Below are positions 5,348 to 5,458 of a stretch of 5,458 nt of DNA, piece by piece (position 1 is the stretch's first letter; every line of letters starts with the position of its first letter). Location: contig JALVCM010000038.1 in NCBI GenBank assembly GCA_027010005.1, positions 1-5,458 of the forward strand, read 5' to 3'. This DNA is from Thiohalobacter sp. GTDB taxonomy: Bacteria > Pseudomonadota > Gammaproteobacteria > DSM-19610. The notes beneath the pieces are model-generated. The model was not told the DNA's origin. It saw only the letters and a list, made by a program, of their open reading frames with translations, and did no database searches. The position numbers were made by a program, and so were the translations under genes.

Positions 5348-5446
5348 CCCCGTCATTGCGAGGAACGAAGTGACGCGGCAATCTCTTTGGCCTGGTGCCA
5401 GACTGTCAGAGATTGCCGCGTCACTTCGTTCCTCGCAATGACGGGG
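5348..5446. repeat. Perfect 39-bp inverted repeat with 21-nt loop (second dispersed palindromic element)
   Basis: Arm 5348-5386 begins CCCCGTCATTGCGAGG and ends GGCAATCTCT; arm 5408-5446 is its exact reverse complement. The loop (5387-5407) has a further TGGC/GCCA stem (5388-5391 and 5397-5400). It resembles the CGTCATTGCGAGG-type repeats dispersed in many proteobacteria. It sits 39 bp upstream of the barrel-gene ATG, so it is either in that gene's leader or overlaps its promoter; I find no convincing -10 between it and the start codon. No transposase or clear target duplication is present. Confidence 0.92.
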
Positions 5447-5458
5447 CAGTTAAGGTGC

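Noticed and set aside
3974..5446. Target-site duplications proving insertion of the palindromes
   Set aside because: Bases directly flanking each palindrome (TTACT versus GTTGT; GGTCA versus CAGTT) do not match.

Overview
The window looks like part of the chromosome of a moderately GC-rich gammaproteobacterium. The grounds are gene style, codon use biased to G/C at third positions, a DoxX protein of the HvfX type, a short-form 6-phosphogluconate dehydrogenase, and dispersed palindromic repeats beginning CCGTCATT of a kind common in Proteobacteria. The species cannot be named from the sequence. All the genes look intact except the first, which is cut by the window edge.

Layout. Positions 1-402 (+) hold the C-terminal 133 residues of a DoxX-family membrane protein resembling HvfX, a component of copper-linked RiPP (bufferin/HvfA-type) operons. 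Positions 450-1466 (+) encode a short-form 6-phosphogluconate dehydrogenase. A 75-bp gap follows, holding a small hairpin, a perfect 7-bp dyad and a -10-like TATACT ending 6 nt before the next ATG. Positions 1542-2462 (+) encode an exported PhnD-type (phosphate/phosphonate-binding fold) solute-binding protein. Two bases after its stop, 2465-3937 (+) encodes a membrane sensor histidine kinase. Positions 3938-4120, between convergent genes, are almost wholly repeat DNA: a perfect 28-bp inverted repeat nested in fragments of a second repeat family, all bracketed by a 13-bp inverted repeat that includes the kinase stop codon. Positions 4121-5308 (-) encode an exported, probable outer-membrane beta-barrel protein of unrecognised family. 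Positions 5348-5446 hold an intact second-family palindrome, a perfect 39-bp inverted repeat, just upstream of that gene.

How the parts work together. The binding protein and kinase form a tight two-gene unit with no permease or ATPase, so the binding protein most likely presents a ligand to the kinase rather than feeding a transporter. The ligand and response regulator are not visible. The dehydrogenase belongs to central carbon metabolism, and the DoxX tail probably ends an operon lying to the left; neither has an evident link to the sensory pair. I see no strong evidence for a wholly new system. The points most worth following are the PhnD-type sensor pair, its possible leaderless start, the nested repeats and the unassigned barrel protein.
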